Source: Pteria penguin (taxonomy: Eukaryota > Mollusca > Bivalvia > Pterioida > Pteriidae). Taken from it: DNA of 64,000 bases. The stretch is taken from contig CM068590.1 in NCBI GenBank assembly GCA_035048485.1, positions 5,580,093-5,644,092 on the forward strand, given 5' to 3'. Each line of letters begins with the position of its first letter. Positions within the stretch are counted from its first letter, which is position 1. The notes under the pieces are model-generated. The model did not search any database. It saw only the letters and a list, made by a program, of their open reading frames with translations, and was not told where the DNA came from. A program made the position numbers and the translations under genes. Shown in pieces: positions 9,612-23,122 of this stretch.

Positions 9612-12432
9612 TAGTCGGTGATGTAACACGTAGTTGGCTTCATCTTCCCCAACCCCCCCCCCCCCCCTTGATCCTCTGAAACTTTACTTTTATGTAGGAT
9701 TAACAGGTTAACAGGAAATTTCCATTGCGAAAGTGGTGTTTTGGGTAAAAAACATGCATTTTAAGACAAAAATCGCTAAAAACAGGAAAATCGCTCTAGG
9801 ATGTTTACTATTTAAAGATTCGAAATTTCTAAAGGTATGAAATTGCAGTGTTTATTGTGCCCTTTAAAATAATGTATCATATGCTGATAAATTGTTGATA
9901 AATGGGAAATATTTTTGTACAAAAGTTGAAATTTTACAAATTTTCATATTTCTTTTCCAAACATAATTTTTATATCGTTCCCTGACACCCAGGACATTGA
10001 GTCTGACCGATGTTAAACTATTTCAAAAACTTCCTTAAAATCTACCCTATAAATTCATATATCATACATTAAGATAGTCCTTTGCATAAGAGCCACAATC
10101 AAGTTTATTTTTTATGAAATAGTTGTTTTTTATTAAAAATCACTGAAATCGGAGAAATGTAAAAATGATGGATAAATCCAAACCATAAGTATAAATATCA
10201 TGAAACCAGAAGACATACAAAATCAGTGAAAATGAAAAACAAGTGGAAAATAACAAAATATGTCTACTTGAAGAGCATATGTGAACCCCTGTGATGGAGT
10301 AAGATCGGGTGCCCGGGGAGAGTGAGCATCTCCTGCTTGCTAGCAACACCCGTCACATAGACCCAGTAGAAAGAGTCAAATCGTGTAAATTCCATATGTA
10401 TTTATATATGGAGAATTCAAAGTAGGTAACCTTCTAGTATAGAAGGTGTCAACTCTGTGTACAATGATCGGAATCGGTCTCAGTCCAGAATATCATTTAA
10501 AAGTCTGGATAACGAAATATCATATGGAGTAATAAGAGTCTCGTAACGACCGTAGAACTTCCTCAGTGACGTTGCTAGTCTAGCACATAAATAACCCTGG
10601 TTGAGCAGCTTAACTGAAAGTCGCTAAGCCCTCAGAACAAAGTCACTGTAATTTGAACATGCTCTGGAATAACGTATTAACTGAGATATGAATGTATTTA
10701 TTTTTGGAATCAGAACGTTCCTTAACAAAGTAAGTTTTATCATGGCCTATAACTATATATTTGAATTTGCGGCTTCCGTTTTTACTCGTAAATGCATTTT
10801 GAATGATTTCCGCTAATCTGTCTTAATTTCTGATGAGGGATCGTTGTGTAAAGAGTCGAAAAGTCAAAAGACTTGATGGAGTGAATTTTAGTAAAACTTT
10901 TTGATTTTAGATGTTCTAACAACTCTTTTGAATTTTTTTTAAGGATCAACATTTGATTAATTCCACTTCTAGAATAAACTGTTTCGCAATATCTATGAAG
11001 GCCAGATTTAATTTCTGATAATATTTTTGTGAGTAGCATCGATACAGATTTTGTGGAACACTTCGAGGAACCAGCGATAAAGCGTTGTTTGTAAGCATTT
11101 TTGTGCATTTTAGGAATGCAGTAAAAATATGGAAGTTCTAAAGTTAGTTTATTTGTGTCAATACCAAACGTATAGAGGACAGATTTATGATTCTCAAGTA
11201 CTTCCGAAACCTAAAAGTTAGTGAGAGGATAAGTAGGATTTCCTGGAGCTGAATTTAACTCCTAATTCTTTCATTAGGCTGTCAAAGTAATATTTCTTAC
11301 AGGTAAATGTATAATTATTAGATGCTTTATCTGCTGGTGTAAAGATATAATGTTCTTGGAGGAAAGTAAGTTCTCTGACAACATCAGGATCTTTAAAAAT
11401 AGATTCGAATCTGGTGTTTACAGAGACTTGTAATTTTTAAATTTTTGATCTCAGCAGTACTGCAATAGATTTTATCCATTCCGAAAGAGTGTCGACCTGT
11501 ACTTCCTTTCTTTTTGCCCATCGTGTGGCATATTCCTCGCAGCAGTTCATAATATTCATAGAAAATTTAAAACTTCATAGCCATATAAGATTTTTTTTTT
11601 ACGAATCAACCAAAAAAAAAAAAGCTTAAGTTTTAATGCAAAGAACAATGTAAGTGTTTGATATATTAAAATAGAAGAACTACTTTATAATTGTATTTGG
11701 AATAATTTAATACCAGTCAAAGTCATTATCATAGGTGGCAAGGGACGATATATCTTTGTAACGTAAAACAGTGATTTTAACAAAATTTTGACTATCCCCT
11801 TATTCATACCTACATTTTGATATATTTTGGGTGGCCGTATCGTATATGGTTATGAAGTCGTAAACTTTCTCCGATTTTCTGCGATTTTTATTGAAAAAAC
11901 AACCATTTCATAAAAAAAGAACTTGATTGTGGCTCTTATGCAAAAGACTATCTTAGTGTATGATATATGAATTTAAAGAGTAGATTTTAAGGAAGTTTTT
12001 GAAATAGTTTACCATCGGTCAGAGTCAAAGGCCTGGGTGTCAGGGGACAATATGAAAATTATTTTTGGAGAAAAAATATGAACATTTGTAAAATTTCAAA
12101 TTTTGTACAAACATTTTCCCATTTATCAACAATTTTTTAATGCCTATGATACATCATTTTAAAGGGCACAATAAACACTACAATTCCATACCTTTAGAAA
12201 TTTCGAATCTTTAATAGTAAACATTCTAGAGCGATTTTCCTGTTTTTAGCGATTTTTGCCTTAAAATATATGTTTCTCCTCCAAAACACCACTTTCGCAA
12301 TGGAAATTTCCTGTTAACCTTTTATATTCTAAAAGAATGCAAAACGTCCTACAAGAAAAGTCAAGTTTCAGAGGATCAAGGGGGGGGGGGGGGGGGGTGG
12401 ATGAAGCCAACTACGTGTTACATCCCCGACTA
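9612..12432. mobile_element. Long inverted-repeat element (~550-bp arms)
   Basis: Left arm about 9612-10162 and right arm about 11860-12432 are reverse complements at roughly 80-90% by eye. The outer ends are TAGTCGG...GATGTAACACGTAG and its complement. Each arm has a homopolymer (C15 on the left, G17 on the right) next to TTGATCCTCTGAAAC or its complement. The 1.7-kb centre holds a - strand PLE-2 fragment. No transposase and no convincing target duplication were seen. It could be a foldback-type DNA element or an inverted duplication around a PLE. Confidence 0.8.
10270..11570 (-). pseudogene. PLE-2 reverse transcriptase, internally deleted
   Basis: On the - strand: FTPADKASNNYTFTCKKYY, KQRFIAGSSKCSTKS and SFDFSTLYTTIPH (RT motif A), then about 10.7 kb KYIVIGHDKTYFVKE. 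The frame then jumps straight to the thumb-side region (read as SQLIRY, then KFYGRY, in shifted frames). The stretch that should hold the PMGT box and the catalytic YIDD box is missing, so the copy is dead. It ends in the 3' block shared with 7.05 and 61.63 kb (10270-10380). Stops and frameshifts are scattered through it. Confidence 0.75.
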
Positions 12433-14246
12433 AAACTTTTGTTGACATTTGGTAAAGATAATGAAAAGATAACACTATGTCAACCAAGAAAGATTGAATT
12501 AAACGCTAGTTCATGTACTTCTTTTATATATAACGTTGCACAGTTTAAATGTTAAATAACATTTTTTTACAAACTATAAATATATAAATTTTGAGGAAAA
12601 TATATATCCACCTACTGGATATCGAAATCTGTAAAGTATTACTAGGAAGTAAAACTAGTGTAAACAACAATCCCGAGTTTAATAAAATACACAAATATAT
12701 AAAAGTCAAAATATGAATAATATTCATTGATTCATTTATTGGATATTTTATTAAATAAAAATTAATATTAACACACACAATAGTCAAGTAGGAAGTGCTA
12801 AAGCAGATAATATAAAATAAATATCGGTAAGACAAGACTTATCTGTCTTAAGATGAACTGAATTTTCTCATTTTGCAAATTTAAACAGGCTACATATTCT
12901 AATCTGTATTCATGCCATCATTATTTAATCACCACGTACATTCTTTGCATATAAAGTACTAATAAAATAAAAATTACATGTCTTTGTAATGAAATGGTGA
13001 AGACAATTCTCGTATAGATTTAAAACATGTATAGCCTTTAGAAATCAATATCGAAGAAGTACCAAACCGTTAATCATTCTCAAAGTCCAAGGACAGATAC
13101 AAAATCGTGTAAGTTTCAAAAAGTAACTGTTGTGAACCCCGAAATACTGAAAAATTCCGAGGTGAGTCCAGGTGCCCGAGGAGAGTAAGCGTCTCTTGTT
13201 TGCGTGCATCACCCGTCACAGCAGTTCTTAAGAAACATGTCAAAATCAAGAGGTTTTGGTTTCCTAATTGTACATACGAAATTGCAGGCACCAAACTTTA
13301 CTTATTTCTATAAGTGATAGATTTCTAAATCCTTAGACTCACGTGTTCAAAAACTGACAAGATGGTTGCCTACTTGCATATAAGATTTATTCATTTTTGC
13401 AGAATCCTAAGTTGGACGACTACTTAATTCCGGGTAAGTCCGAGAAATTAAATGGTGGAATATTATGCCATGTTATTTCTATATTTAGAACTTCATTCAA
13501 TTCGTTTGATACCTTTTCGTGTAGTTGAATGTGGACATCTACTTGATTGTTTACAGATGATATTTACTCCAGATTAGGGAATGGAATTTTCCATGCTTTC
13601 CCTGTTTTATTTTCCATGCTTACCCTGTTTCATCTTGGTTAAATCCCACGCAATTGGCTAATAGCGTACCAAGTGCCATTTACTATTATCCGATTTGCAG
13701 TTTCGTTCAGGGAATACCTTGATACTAACCAATTAATAATATTAGTTAATACTTCACTGTCTATGTATATTTCATCATCGTATACATGGCAATATCAGTA
13801 TTTTTTGTCTGTCTGTCATATAATTTAGTTATAATAATGACAGCTTAAGTGCCAGTAAGCGCACATGAGTCAGGTGCAGTCACAGTTATAGATAAAATGG
13901 TTCTACCTGTCTTAATTAATCAGCAAACGAGTGGATTTTCCTGTGGCCTCAGCATAGCAAGGACTGAGAGAGACATTTATGCATTACTTTGTCCATGATC
14001 TATCTGTTATGTCCATTTGCCTGTCATTTATACTGTATAATCTACCTTCTATAGGCAACACATTCTCCTCCAACACTCCTGTAAAAGAAAAACTATTTCG
14101 AAAGGAGGTCTTGTTCAGTGAAATAAATTCAACAGTTGCTTTTATAGTGGGAAATATTAAAGTAGAAGAGCAGGCTATATCAGCCAGGAGGTACTGTCCC
14201 AGACCCAACGTAGGTTGATCTTCATTGATATTGCCCTCTATATAAG
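12433..14246. other. Spacer with one PLE-2 3' block
   Basis: AT-rich sequence. At 13120-13225 (- orientation) lies the block 'GGTGAGTCCAGGTGCCCGAG' with GAGAGTAAGCGTCTC, as in the PLE-2 3' regions. I see no host gene. Confidence 0.5.
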
Positions 14247-14519
14247 CATTATGATTGATTGATTTTTGTTTTACGTCACACCACGAATATTTCACGTATA
14301 TGGTGATCTGCCTGATGCGGTGCATACAAATTTTGACCTTTGCAACGGACCCACCCGAAGCAGTGAGGGATCTTTAACGTGCCATGCATACCACGACACG
14401 GGGCCTCGGTTTTTACTGTCTCATCCGAAAGACCTTACACCGGCATGACCAGGGCGAGACTCGAACCCCGGCCTCCCGATCAGGAGTCCGACGCGATACC
14501 ACTAGGCCACGCGGGCTTA
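14247..14519 (-). mobile_element. SINE, family V, copy 2 with target duplication
   Basis: Closely similar to the copy at 4764-5030. It is flanked by the 13-bp direct repeat CCCTCTATATAAG (14234-14246 and 14520-14532), a hallmark of target-primed insertion. Confidence 0.85.
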
Positions 14520-14987
14520 CCCTCTATATAAGTAACTACTGCATAAGTAGTTACATGCAGTGTCATATTCTGGAACATACAAAATCATTGTAGATAACTG
14601 CTCCAATCACAATTCATTTTTACTTTTCGCCAAATAACTTAGTTCTATATTAAAATATATGATATTTTGAGAACATCTGACAGAACATTCAAAAACGGAT
14701 ATATCACTACATGCCATTTACACTCTCTTTGATAATATACTTCATATTATATTCAATCTTAACTGTAAAGCCTTTTTTATGATACACATAACATGGAATA
14801 TTTACTAAAGGTGTACTTCGTGGCAGAATTTTTACATAAAAAATAATAAAAAAGGTGTAATTGAAGAAGGATCGTATGTTCATTCGAAGGCTCGGTCTCC
14901 GTGCGTAAAATGATTTTTCACTTTTACGACTTTTCAATGCATTTTGACCGCCAAGAAGGTGTGGGCGAGGATATTATCTTTGAATTA

Positions 14988-15205
14988 GATGGATTGATTT
15001 GTTACTTATTGTTTTACGTCACTCCTCGATTATTTTACGTATATGGTTACGGCATCTGCTTCATGCATTGCATACAATTTCAGACCTTTCCAACAGACCC
15101 ACCTGAAGCAGTGAGGGATATTTTACGTGCCACGCATACTGAAAGACAGAACACCGGTGTGTCCAGGACAAGAGTCGAACCCGGGACTTCTCCATCAGGA
15201 GCAGA
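14988..15205 (-). mobile_element. SINE, family V, copy 3 (diverged)
   Basis: It shares the GATTGATTTGTTA end, ACGTCACTCCTCGAT and ACCCACCTGAAGCAGTGAGG, and a damaged tRNA-like head ending near GAGCAGACC. The middle has lost the CACGACACGGG segment seen in copies 1 and 2. Confidence 0.75.
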
Positions 15206-15209
15206 CCTT

Positions 15210-18200
15210 GAATTAGACAAAGATAGGAATATAACTAATACCAATAAGGCAAATGAGCATCAAACTGATTTTAGCGATGCAGTAACTTTGTTTCGAACAT
15301 TATTAAAATCAATGTGAAAAATATATATATATGAACATACATAGGAAATATACGGCATGTGTTTATAGGCGAAGGGAATAAGCTACAGTTAATATTTAAC
15401 TTTTACATTGTTGACGATCTGAAGCTAATTCTGAAGTGTTTTGGATACATCTTCGTGGGGAGCTACTCTAATCACCAAAGATATCGATAAAATTAAAACT
15501 AGAAAGAAGAATAATGGAATAGAGGATGCTTTCGTAGTCGGTTGCCGCACTGTATCAGAATGCAAAACGGATTAAAATTGCAGACGACAAGAAAATGATT
15601 CGAAGTGTGGAGCAGAGAGCTCTCAAAATCAAAAATGGTCAAAAGTTGTCGTAGATTTCATCTCTACGGCGGTGCAACCCACAACTCTACAGTACCTAGT
15701 GCAGTTGTATGTTGTGCTGCTCAAATGTATAGTATACTACGTCTTTTTCTAATATTACTTTTCCTAAGTTCAAAGAGTCCTCTCGCGGATATCAGGACAA
15801 GAGTTACCCACCCTGCCCATGAACCTCTATTTTTTTTTCTTTTGTTTCCAGCCAGTCCAATGAAAAGAAAGAAAGAAAAAAAAAACAAACACAAGCTCTA
15901 TATCTAACCCTTCAGTATCCAAATTACCAGGACAAGGATAAGCATATCTATAGTGAGTATGAGACACATAATAGGTTTTTTTTAAGATAAGAGTGAAAAA
16001 AAAGCTTTTGGTCATACAGTATTTAAAAGTACTTCTGGAAAGGGATGAGTACAAACGATTATACCATTGAAACTGTCAACAACGGCTTTGTAGTACTTTT
16101 AGTCAGTCATTTCCAAAGATAAAATAAAGGAAAAATAAATTAGCTCCAAAAAAAGAAGATTTCGTGACAGAAACTGGGACAGCTAAGCATTAGTATGTTA
16201 AAGAGAACTTGAGCTTTCAATTGTCTGTTTCCAAAAATGTTAATATTTAACTTTCTTTTATAGCGTTGTACTATTATTTATTTTTAAAAATATCACTTCA
16301 CTTCCTATATACTTGTTTTGTTGACTTTGTAAATATTTATATTACTTTGAGTGAAACGAATAGGAATATTACTAATGATTGTCTTTCAACAGAATCCTCT
16401 AGCCTTATATAGAAATTAAGGAGTGTCTTACCAAAGTTAATTTTAGTATATATAATGCAAGGATCAAAACAATGATCCAGCAATTTTTAATCCATAATGA
16501 TAAAATGTCTCAACGAAAGAAGGCTTCACTTTAAATAAAAAGTTAAAGAACACAAATTTTCGGCCTCGTGACCTTTAAGAGATATATAAGCTTATGTATT
16601 TTTGAATTATAAACATGAATTTTATATACCTTTATATTCGGTCGTGAGTCCGAAAACTTGCAATAGAGTGTGTTTGATTTGATTCCCTTTTTATGTACAG
16701 TGCTACCATTTGGAGAACTACATAGAATCTTTTCTTTACAATTTCTTTTTTAAAAATGACCTCTTTTAAGTGAAATTTTCCTTAGAAAGATGTAATCATA
16801 TATATGTGACTAATTGTCCTTCTCCATCAGGTCCCTTTTTTATATGAATTATATGGTAACAACCCACTTATATATCCTCATAAAGGTGTTTGTGAGTTCT
16901 GAATTATGATCCTTAACATGAAATTTAGAAAGAAATACTTACTGTCTATCAATGTTCATGTTTTTAATCATTAGATTTCTATTTATGTTAAATACGAAAC
17001 TATATATTTTCATATTTGTTAGTACCGTAGTCATGTGACACCAGTTACATTCGTATTTTACATTTAACCCCCCCCCCCCACCTCTTTCATCCTCTCTCTA
17101 GTGGGCGTATTGTGGGTAGATTTGAAAGAAGGGGGGGGGGGGGGCGTTATGGGCGCTTAAGAAAGGGACACTCAATTAAGGTTCTGAGATTTATGCTATA
17201 GAATAAGAAATCAAAGATTCCAGCGATAAACATAACTCCCATTAATACCTAGCATTTAGCTAGAATACAACAATGACCAAATCCCTACCAAAATATAATA
17301 AAAATGACGATTTCCTATTTCTCTGTAGTCATATACCATAATAGAAATTGAGCTATCTGCACTTTAATCGAAAGGTTTTGTGATGTTGTTATGGGGTTTT
17401 CTGATTCTTTATTTCTTCAGTTTTCTCTTTTGTTTTTGTTTCTGTTTGCTTCATTTTGTTTTTGTTTTTGTTTTGTTTTTGTTTTTGTTTTTTTTTTCTT
17501 TTTTAAGGGGGGGGGTGTTTGTTTTTGGGTTTTGGGGTTTTTTTGGGGGGGGTAGGTGGGTTGGTGTTTGATTTTGGTTTTTGTTTGTTTGTTTGTTTTT
17601 TTATTTTTTTTTTTGGGGGGGGGGGGGGTTAATTCTGTGTTCTTGCATGCATACGGCTGTGTCAGATGCAAGTCTTTTCCGTTGTACATTTATGTATAAT
17701 GAAAAAACCCGTTTAGTTAAATGAGTAATAATTCATAGATAGGGAGGCCCAAACTCTTTCCTTAAAACACATGAGATACACTTTTTAGATACCTATAAAT
17801 AATTTATTTGTATCACAATATACCAAAGAATAAATATGTTACAAAAGCATGTTTTATAGCCAACAAACTCTGAAAATTTCATGAATGCTTTTTTACTTTG
17901 ATGAAAATGACGAAGTCCAAGGTCATTTTTCTAAAAACTTATACAAGGATTCATAATGATGTAAAACTTGTTTAAAATGGTTATTTATAAGGATATTTGA
18001 AGGAATTTAGATTGTATAAAAATAAGCTCGGTATAAGCAAAAACATTTTTACCTAAATCAATGGCGGATAACTCTTTTAAACATTGTGAAAAATATCACA
18101 TACCTTTTAATTTATCATAGTATAGCTTAATTTTTTATATTAATCTACTATATGTATTATATTCATTATTTTAAAAACATAAAAACTTTTAATAAAGGTG

Positions 18201-18890
18201 TTATAATCTCAAATATAAACTCTTCATAAATACAAATTGTCGTAAAGTTTGGCTGATTTCAATTCCTGTTCTTTATGTCTCCTTATGGTAATCCTTCACA
18301 ATAAACAGGAAACCTGATAATTAGTCCTCGTCTTTCATTAATATGAATACCCAGATTATTAAGATCGCTAATTAATATCTTGAAAGCTGTTAAAATGTAC
18401 GAAATGAAGGTTGATATTTGCTGGGTCAGACAGCCGGTTGAGGTGATATTACGTAATAATTTAGCCGCACAGGTGACCGGTGATCGCCCTAGATGATGTT
18501 ACCCCGATATACCCTCGATATATTGAAAATATTGCAACTTGATTAGGAAGTCAACTATTAAAGATATTATAGAATTCGTCTTGGGATTTGCCATCTGATT
18601 GCACATGACGAAGAGTCATCGTTGTCGCTGGTGTGTTCATGCGAGCTTTACTGAAAAACACACGTTTTCGAGTGCCAATTACAGCTATATCGGGGGAATA
18701 TTAAAATTATAATTATTTTCTATAAAGTCTTCAATACACAGTTATCTAAATAAAAAATTACAAATTTAAAACCTTTATTTCTTTTTTTTTTTTTCGTGAA
18801 TCTTGGGTCACGCGACGATTGGCGTTTCGTAGTACATTAACATAACTTGTTCTCTAATCGTTATATACTTGTTCTCTCATTTTAATATCT
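15210..18890. other. Spacer, no gene recognised
   Basis: AT-rich, with a poly-C run (about 17069-17079), a G-run (about 17131-17144) and a GTTTTT-rich low-complexity tract with G-runs (about 17400-17640). Short open frames here come from low-complexity sequence. I see no conserved domain. Confidence 0.5.
17400..17640 (+). repeat. Low-complexity G/T tract with a G-quadruplex motif
   Basis: (GTTTTT)n grades into G-runs. At 17527-17560 the pattern G3-T4-G4-T7-G8-N5-G3 satisfies the canonical G3+N1-7 quadruplex rule; a G13-class run follows at about 17615-17628. Confidence 0.8.
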
Positions 18891-18893
18891 CCA

Positions 18894-19055
18894 GTGGCGG
18901 ATTTATAAGGGTCGCTCTCCCTTTTTGCCACAATTATGAGTAAATCTTCAGATTTCGCCCCTAAATTGGCAGAGTATTTTGGTTTATATTGGACTTTCAC
19001 TTGTGCACCTCCCCCGCCACCCACTTCCCATTTCGGAAATTCTAGATTCGCCACT
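18894..19055. mobile_element. Short TIR element, hAT-like termini (MITE)
   Basis: The ends are CAGTGGCGGAT and its near-complement ATTCGCCACTG, giving an 11-bp terminal inverted repeat around about 160 bp. CAGTGGCG ends resemble hAT-superfamily termini. I could not confirm an 8-bp target duplication. Confidence 0.6.
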
Positions 19056-22000
19056 GATTTAATTACCAAAATTAATTAAAGAGGATTAAAACCAAATCAT
19101 TTCAAAAGAGGCTCTTAGTCTCGTCATTTTTCCTTTAACAAAAAACATGAATAAATTACACCCCCCCCCCCCCCAACCTTCCTTTCGCAGAAGTCTAGAC
19201 TTATCTGCAATTAAAATGTAAGTCTGAAGTTGTAAACAGTGGGGTCATTGTAAACTAAATGATGAAATGATGTCTTATTTTATCGCACAATATATGTCTT
19301 GGTATTTATTACATTGAAATGTGTATTTCTGTACATAATTCTATACGACAATACGTGGAGGTCGCCCTGAGTTAGAGGAAATATGTGTAAAATCGTATTA
19401 ATAGAGCTACAAAATTACCATAAACTATATGAAATCGTCAAATATTTAATTAATGTAAATACCAATAATTATCAATTCGAATATAAAAATCGTTCATGGT
19501 AAGTATTAACCCACGCTGTTTTTAAATTACATAATGAATGATGAAATGAAACTATTGAGAAATAACTTTGTAAATAATAGCTACGGGGTAATTTTTTTCA
19601 CAAATAAGATAATCATATTTACTTCCATAGACATTGTTTTCGTTATGTGTTCTCTTATTTGAGAACTTTATAATGTACTATTGTTAATTATCTATCTCGA
19701 TGTGATCAAATGACTCGTGAAAACAATATGGCGGACCGTTGTTTTGGCAATGAGGAAGACGCTATCTTTTTTATTTTCAAATGTTTGTAGTCATTTCTAG
19801 GTTTATTTTCATCAAAATGGTATCAAATGAATCGGGGAAAACATGCTTATCGCATATAATGGGCCGGTAGAAATAAATTAAAAACTGAAAATTATATATT
19901 TAAAAAACTTATGTGTGCCCGCATCGCAGATCGTTTTCGCTTCGGCGATAAGCTGTTTACATTTAATGGACGTATCTACCCGAAAAACCTCACTTCACTG
20001 GATTTGATACAACCGTGACCCCGAACAACGCCAGTGAACATATCGCTTTTATGCTCATTGATTCTAAGCGCGCCGTCAATTATAAGGCAAAATAAACATC
20101 TCGCTGTACCGCCGCGGTATCGTTAGATATTTTAATGATTTTAGCTATTTTCAAATTGCCTAATTTCTTTATTTCTACTCAAAATGAGATGAAATTTGAG
20201 AAATGTGAAGAAAATAAAATGAATATTCTAGTGATATGATTTGGATTTACATGTTAAAAATATTTCTCGATAAATCGTTGATTCCAAAATTGCAAACAAC
20301 GCATTTTGATTAATTTGAACTTAGTCATTTGCGATGGGCCTCACTATCATAGAATTACTCATTACAAGTGGAGTCCATTACAACTGATTGTATGCTGTAT
20401 TTAGATCATTTGTTTGTAATAAAAATAAATGTTAACCAATCTTAGTCTTATCATTGAGAATGCGAAGTGGATGACAATCCCCGCCCTCGGTTACGACGGC
20501 CTTAAATTCATATAACTTTGAAAACTGAAATATATTGTAAGCATCCTTCAAAATGGTTACGGTTAAATCCTATCACTGAAAGTTAGCCCGTTATATGAAA
20601 CATATATACACAGTAGCTTTTACTTTTTCACTGTTGGGTATTATTTGTTTACATTATTTGAAGTTTAAAAAACAAAAAACAAAAACAAAAACAAAAAAAA
20701 AAAAAAAAATTAACCCCCCCCCCCTATTCCAAACAAACAAAGCCCGATACAGTGATAATATATGTTATATTTAACTGCCTGACAGGAAACTTTTTGTTTT
20801 ATTTGGATTTCTTATTTATGGTGAAACATAAAGAAATGCCTACTATTAACTATATTGTTATAATATCTTAAGTCATTTCTTAACGTGGATACATTTTAAA
20901 ATTTGTTTGATAGATATTTATAGCTATTAAATTCAATTTCAGAATAATTGCTTATTTCGTGCATGCCAATATTAATTTCATATATATTAAATCAGCTTAA
21001 GTCATCGATATAATTTATCATACACAAATATCTAGTACAATACATGTACATCATGAGCCTTTCTTCTAGCATCTAAATTTATATACAGACAAAACACAAA
21101 GCATCCATAGAACAAAATTTTGCAATATACATCAATAGTCATGATATTAAAATTACACAATGGATACGAAACAAAAGTTTCTAATTTAGAAATCACTGCA
21201 TACACTTCTTAACTATATGCTTGCCAGTATATGACAATTTTGATATTCAGTAAAATATCTGAATAGAAAACAAAATATTTGCCTGAGCTTATATTAAACT
21301 TGGAACTTTTATTAATCGCCATGCATTTTGTTCTTTTTTGAAATTGCTTCTCCTTATATTAAAATCTTTTGTTAAAATATTGGCTTATTGGAATTATACT
21401 GGAGTTCAATTGTATGTCCCTTTTACCTACTAAATTATCAAATAGAAGGAGTGGTGCATTTTTGTTTGAAATAAAATATGCTGCAATGTAACTTTAGTAT
21501 GATACATGGTCTTTACATGTTTTTGACTCGTGCTGGTCTAGCCAGATGCACACTCTTCCTATCGCATTGTCATTTGAAGTTCCGTCTTTCCACTTACTAC
21601 TTTTGACTTTCCAAGTCTTAATTACTATTCAGCATTGACGTCATGTACTTTCCGAGCGTTATCCGTATGGATTGTTCAGGCTGAAATTGATCAGCCCTTG
21701 GATTTCGAGCTTGTTATTCATCCTTTTGATGGCTTTATTTCTACTATATAAGCACATTTCCCCAAAATCAATTCGAAAGAGTATTTTGTACAGAAAAATA
21801 GAAATGATTTGGAAACAAAGTGCTGATACTATTTTGAATAGAACTTATCTATAGAAACAAATACTTTTAACGCGATCAATGTTCACGATATCAACAATGC
21901 TCGTGTAAACATACAGTTGAACTCAGTTTGTTCTCTAAATGTATATAAATAATGTTGATTTTGATCTTGATTAACTTCAGGATAAAGTGCTATATATGTT

Positions 22001-22296
22001 TAGGTACAGAACTACAATACACAAATATATCAAACAATAATGTTCTAATGAGATAGTATTGAACAGGTATATATTTATATTGTCTTCAATAAATCAGGAT
22101 TGGTTGTTTTCCATCAATAATGATAATGATTCCATATTGAATCTATATTATAATTCCCCAGATTTAACAAAGGATGATTACCCTGTGTATTTCAGTCTAA
22201 ATTGTCTATTTTGTAAGAAAGATGAAAGGAGGAGTTCTCGTTCTATGTTTAGGACTGTAGTATATCTTGATTTAAGTGGAACAGTTGCACCAAAAC
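19056..22296. other. Upstream flank of gene B
   Basis: AT-rich sequence with a CpG-dense island at about 19915-20120 and an A-rich plus poly-C tract at about 20660-20725. About 21885-21925 resembles 44437-44480 upstream of gene D, so it is probably part of the duplicated unit. I see no domain-bearing frame. Confidence 0.5.
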
Positions 22297-22351
22297 ATGT
22301 TTGTGTTTAAAGTAGCATCGGCTTTTTTATTATTTTGTCGGATAATTGCAG
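22297..22351 (+). CDS. Gene B exon 1: signal peptide
   Basis: ATG at 22297, encoding MFVFKVASAFLLFCRIIA and then a phase-1 split codon before donor GTAAGA. The hydrophobic core SAFLLF suits a signal peptide and the phase matches exon 2. It does not resemble the MTPKPM exon of genes C and D, so this start is less certain than theirs. Confidence 0.6.
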
Positions 22352-22659
22352 GTAAGATATCTGCTTTGATATGTATTTAGTCTATTATTTCAAGAAAATG
22401 TTCAATCATTTTACTACATTGTACGTCCAGATCTTGTTTTCAGTCCATGGACGCCTTAATGCGATACTTCTGTAGGTCTTGCATTCTAACAGGGCAATAG
22501 TCTAAACTTTTATGGGGAAATAACGAACCGAACCTTATGGAGTACCTTATGGACCTTATTCCGCAAAAGCACAATTGACTCATGTTAATATCACTTTATT
22601 TATTTTTGATATTTAAGTTATTCCATCACAATATTTTCGTCCATATTTTAAGACCTCTT

Positions 22660-22800
22660 GATTCGTGTAACCTGTCGATCCTTTGCAGATTGTCCCTTAA
22701 CTAAAGAGTGGCAATTGTCACTTCAATTGACCGTTCTTAGTCAGTACGGCACTGAATTACAACAAAATATTTTGTAATATCTTTATACGTGCTATTTTTT
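22660..22800 (-). mobile_element. Diverged PLE-2 tail fragment in gene B intron 1
   Basis: ACTTCAATTGACCGTTCTTAG and GTCAGTACGGCA-type blocks match the tail module seen at 51.03 kb, with several substitutions. Confidence 0.45.
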
Positions 22801-22989
22801 ATGTCTTTTTCTCAAACAGCTGAGAGGCAGACATTCTCTGTCTTTTCCTTCCTTTATCGTATTTCCAAGATCTAATCAATTTTAAACTTTTGTCATATTT
22901 AAAGCAGAGTTGTGAACCGTAAAGTGCATTTTCATATTTTATAATTTTTCTTTAGATATAATTTTATACATTCCTCGGTTTTTAAAATA

Positions 22990-23012
22990 TAATAATAATA
23001 ATAATAATAATA

Positions 23013-23063
<51 letters not shown>

Positions 23064-23082
23064 GTTAATATCATCATCATTA

Positions 23083-23122
<40 letters not shown>
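22990..23122. repeat. (ATA)n/(TTA)n microsatellite
   Basis: About 130 bases of AAT/ATT repeat with a few ATC interruptions, in intron 1 of gene B. It creates a spurious poly-Asn frame on the - strand. Confidence 0.95.

Noticed and set aside
17417..17689. Lys/Pro/Thr-rich frame on the - strand
   Set aside because: Low-complexity GTTTTT/G-run tract; no conserved sequence.
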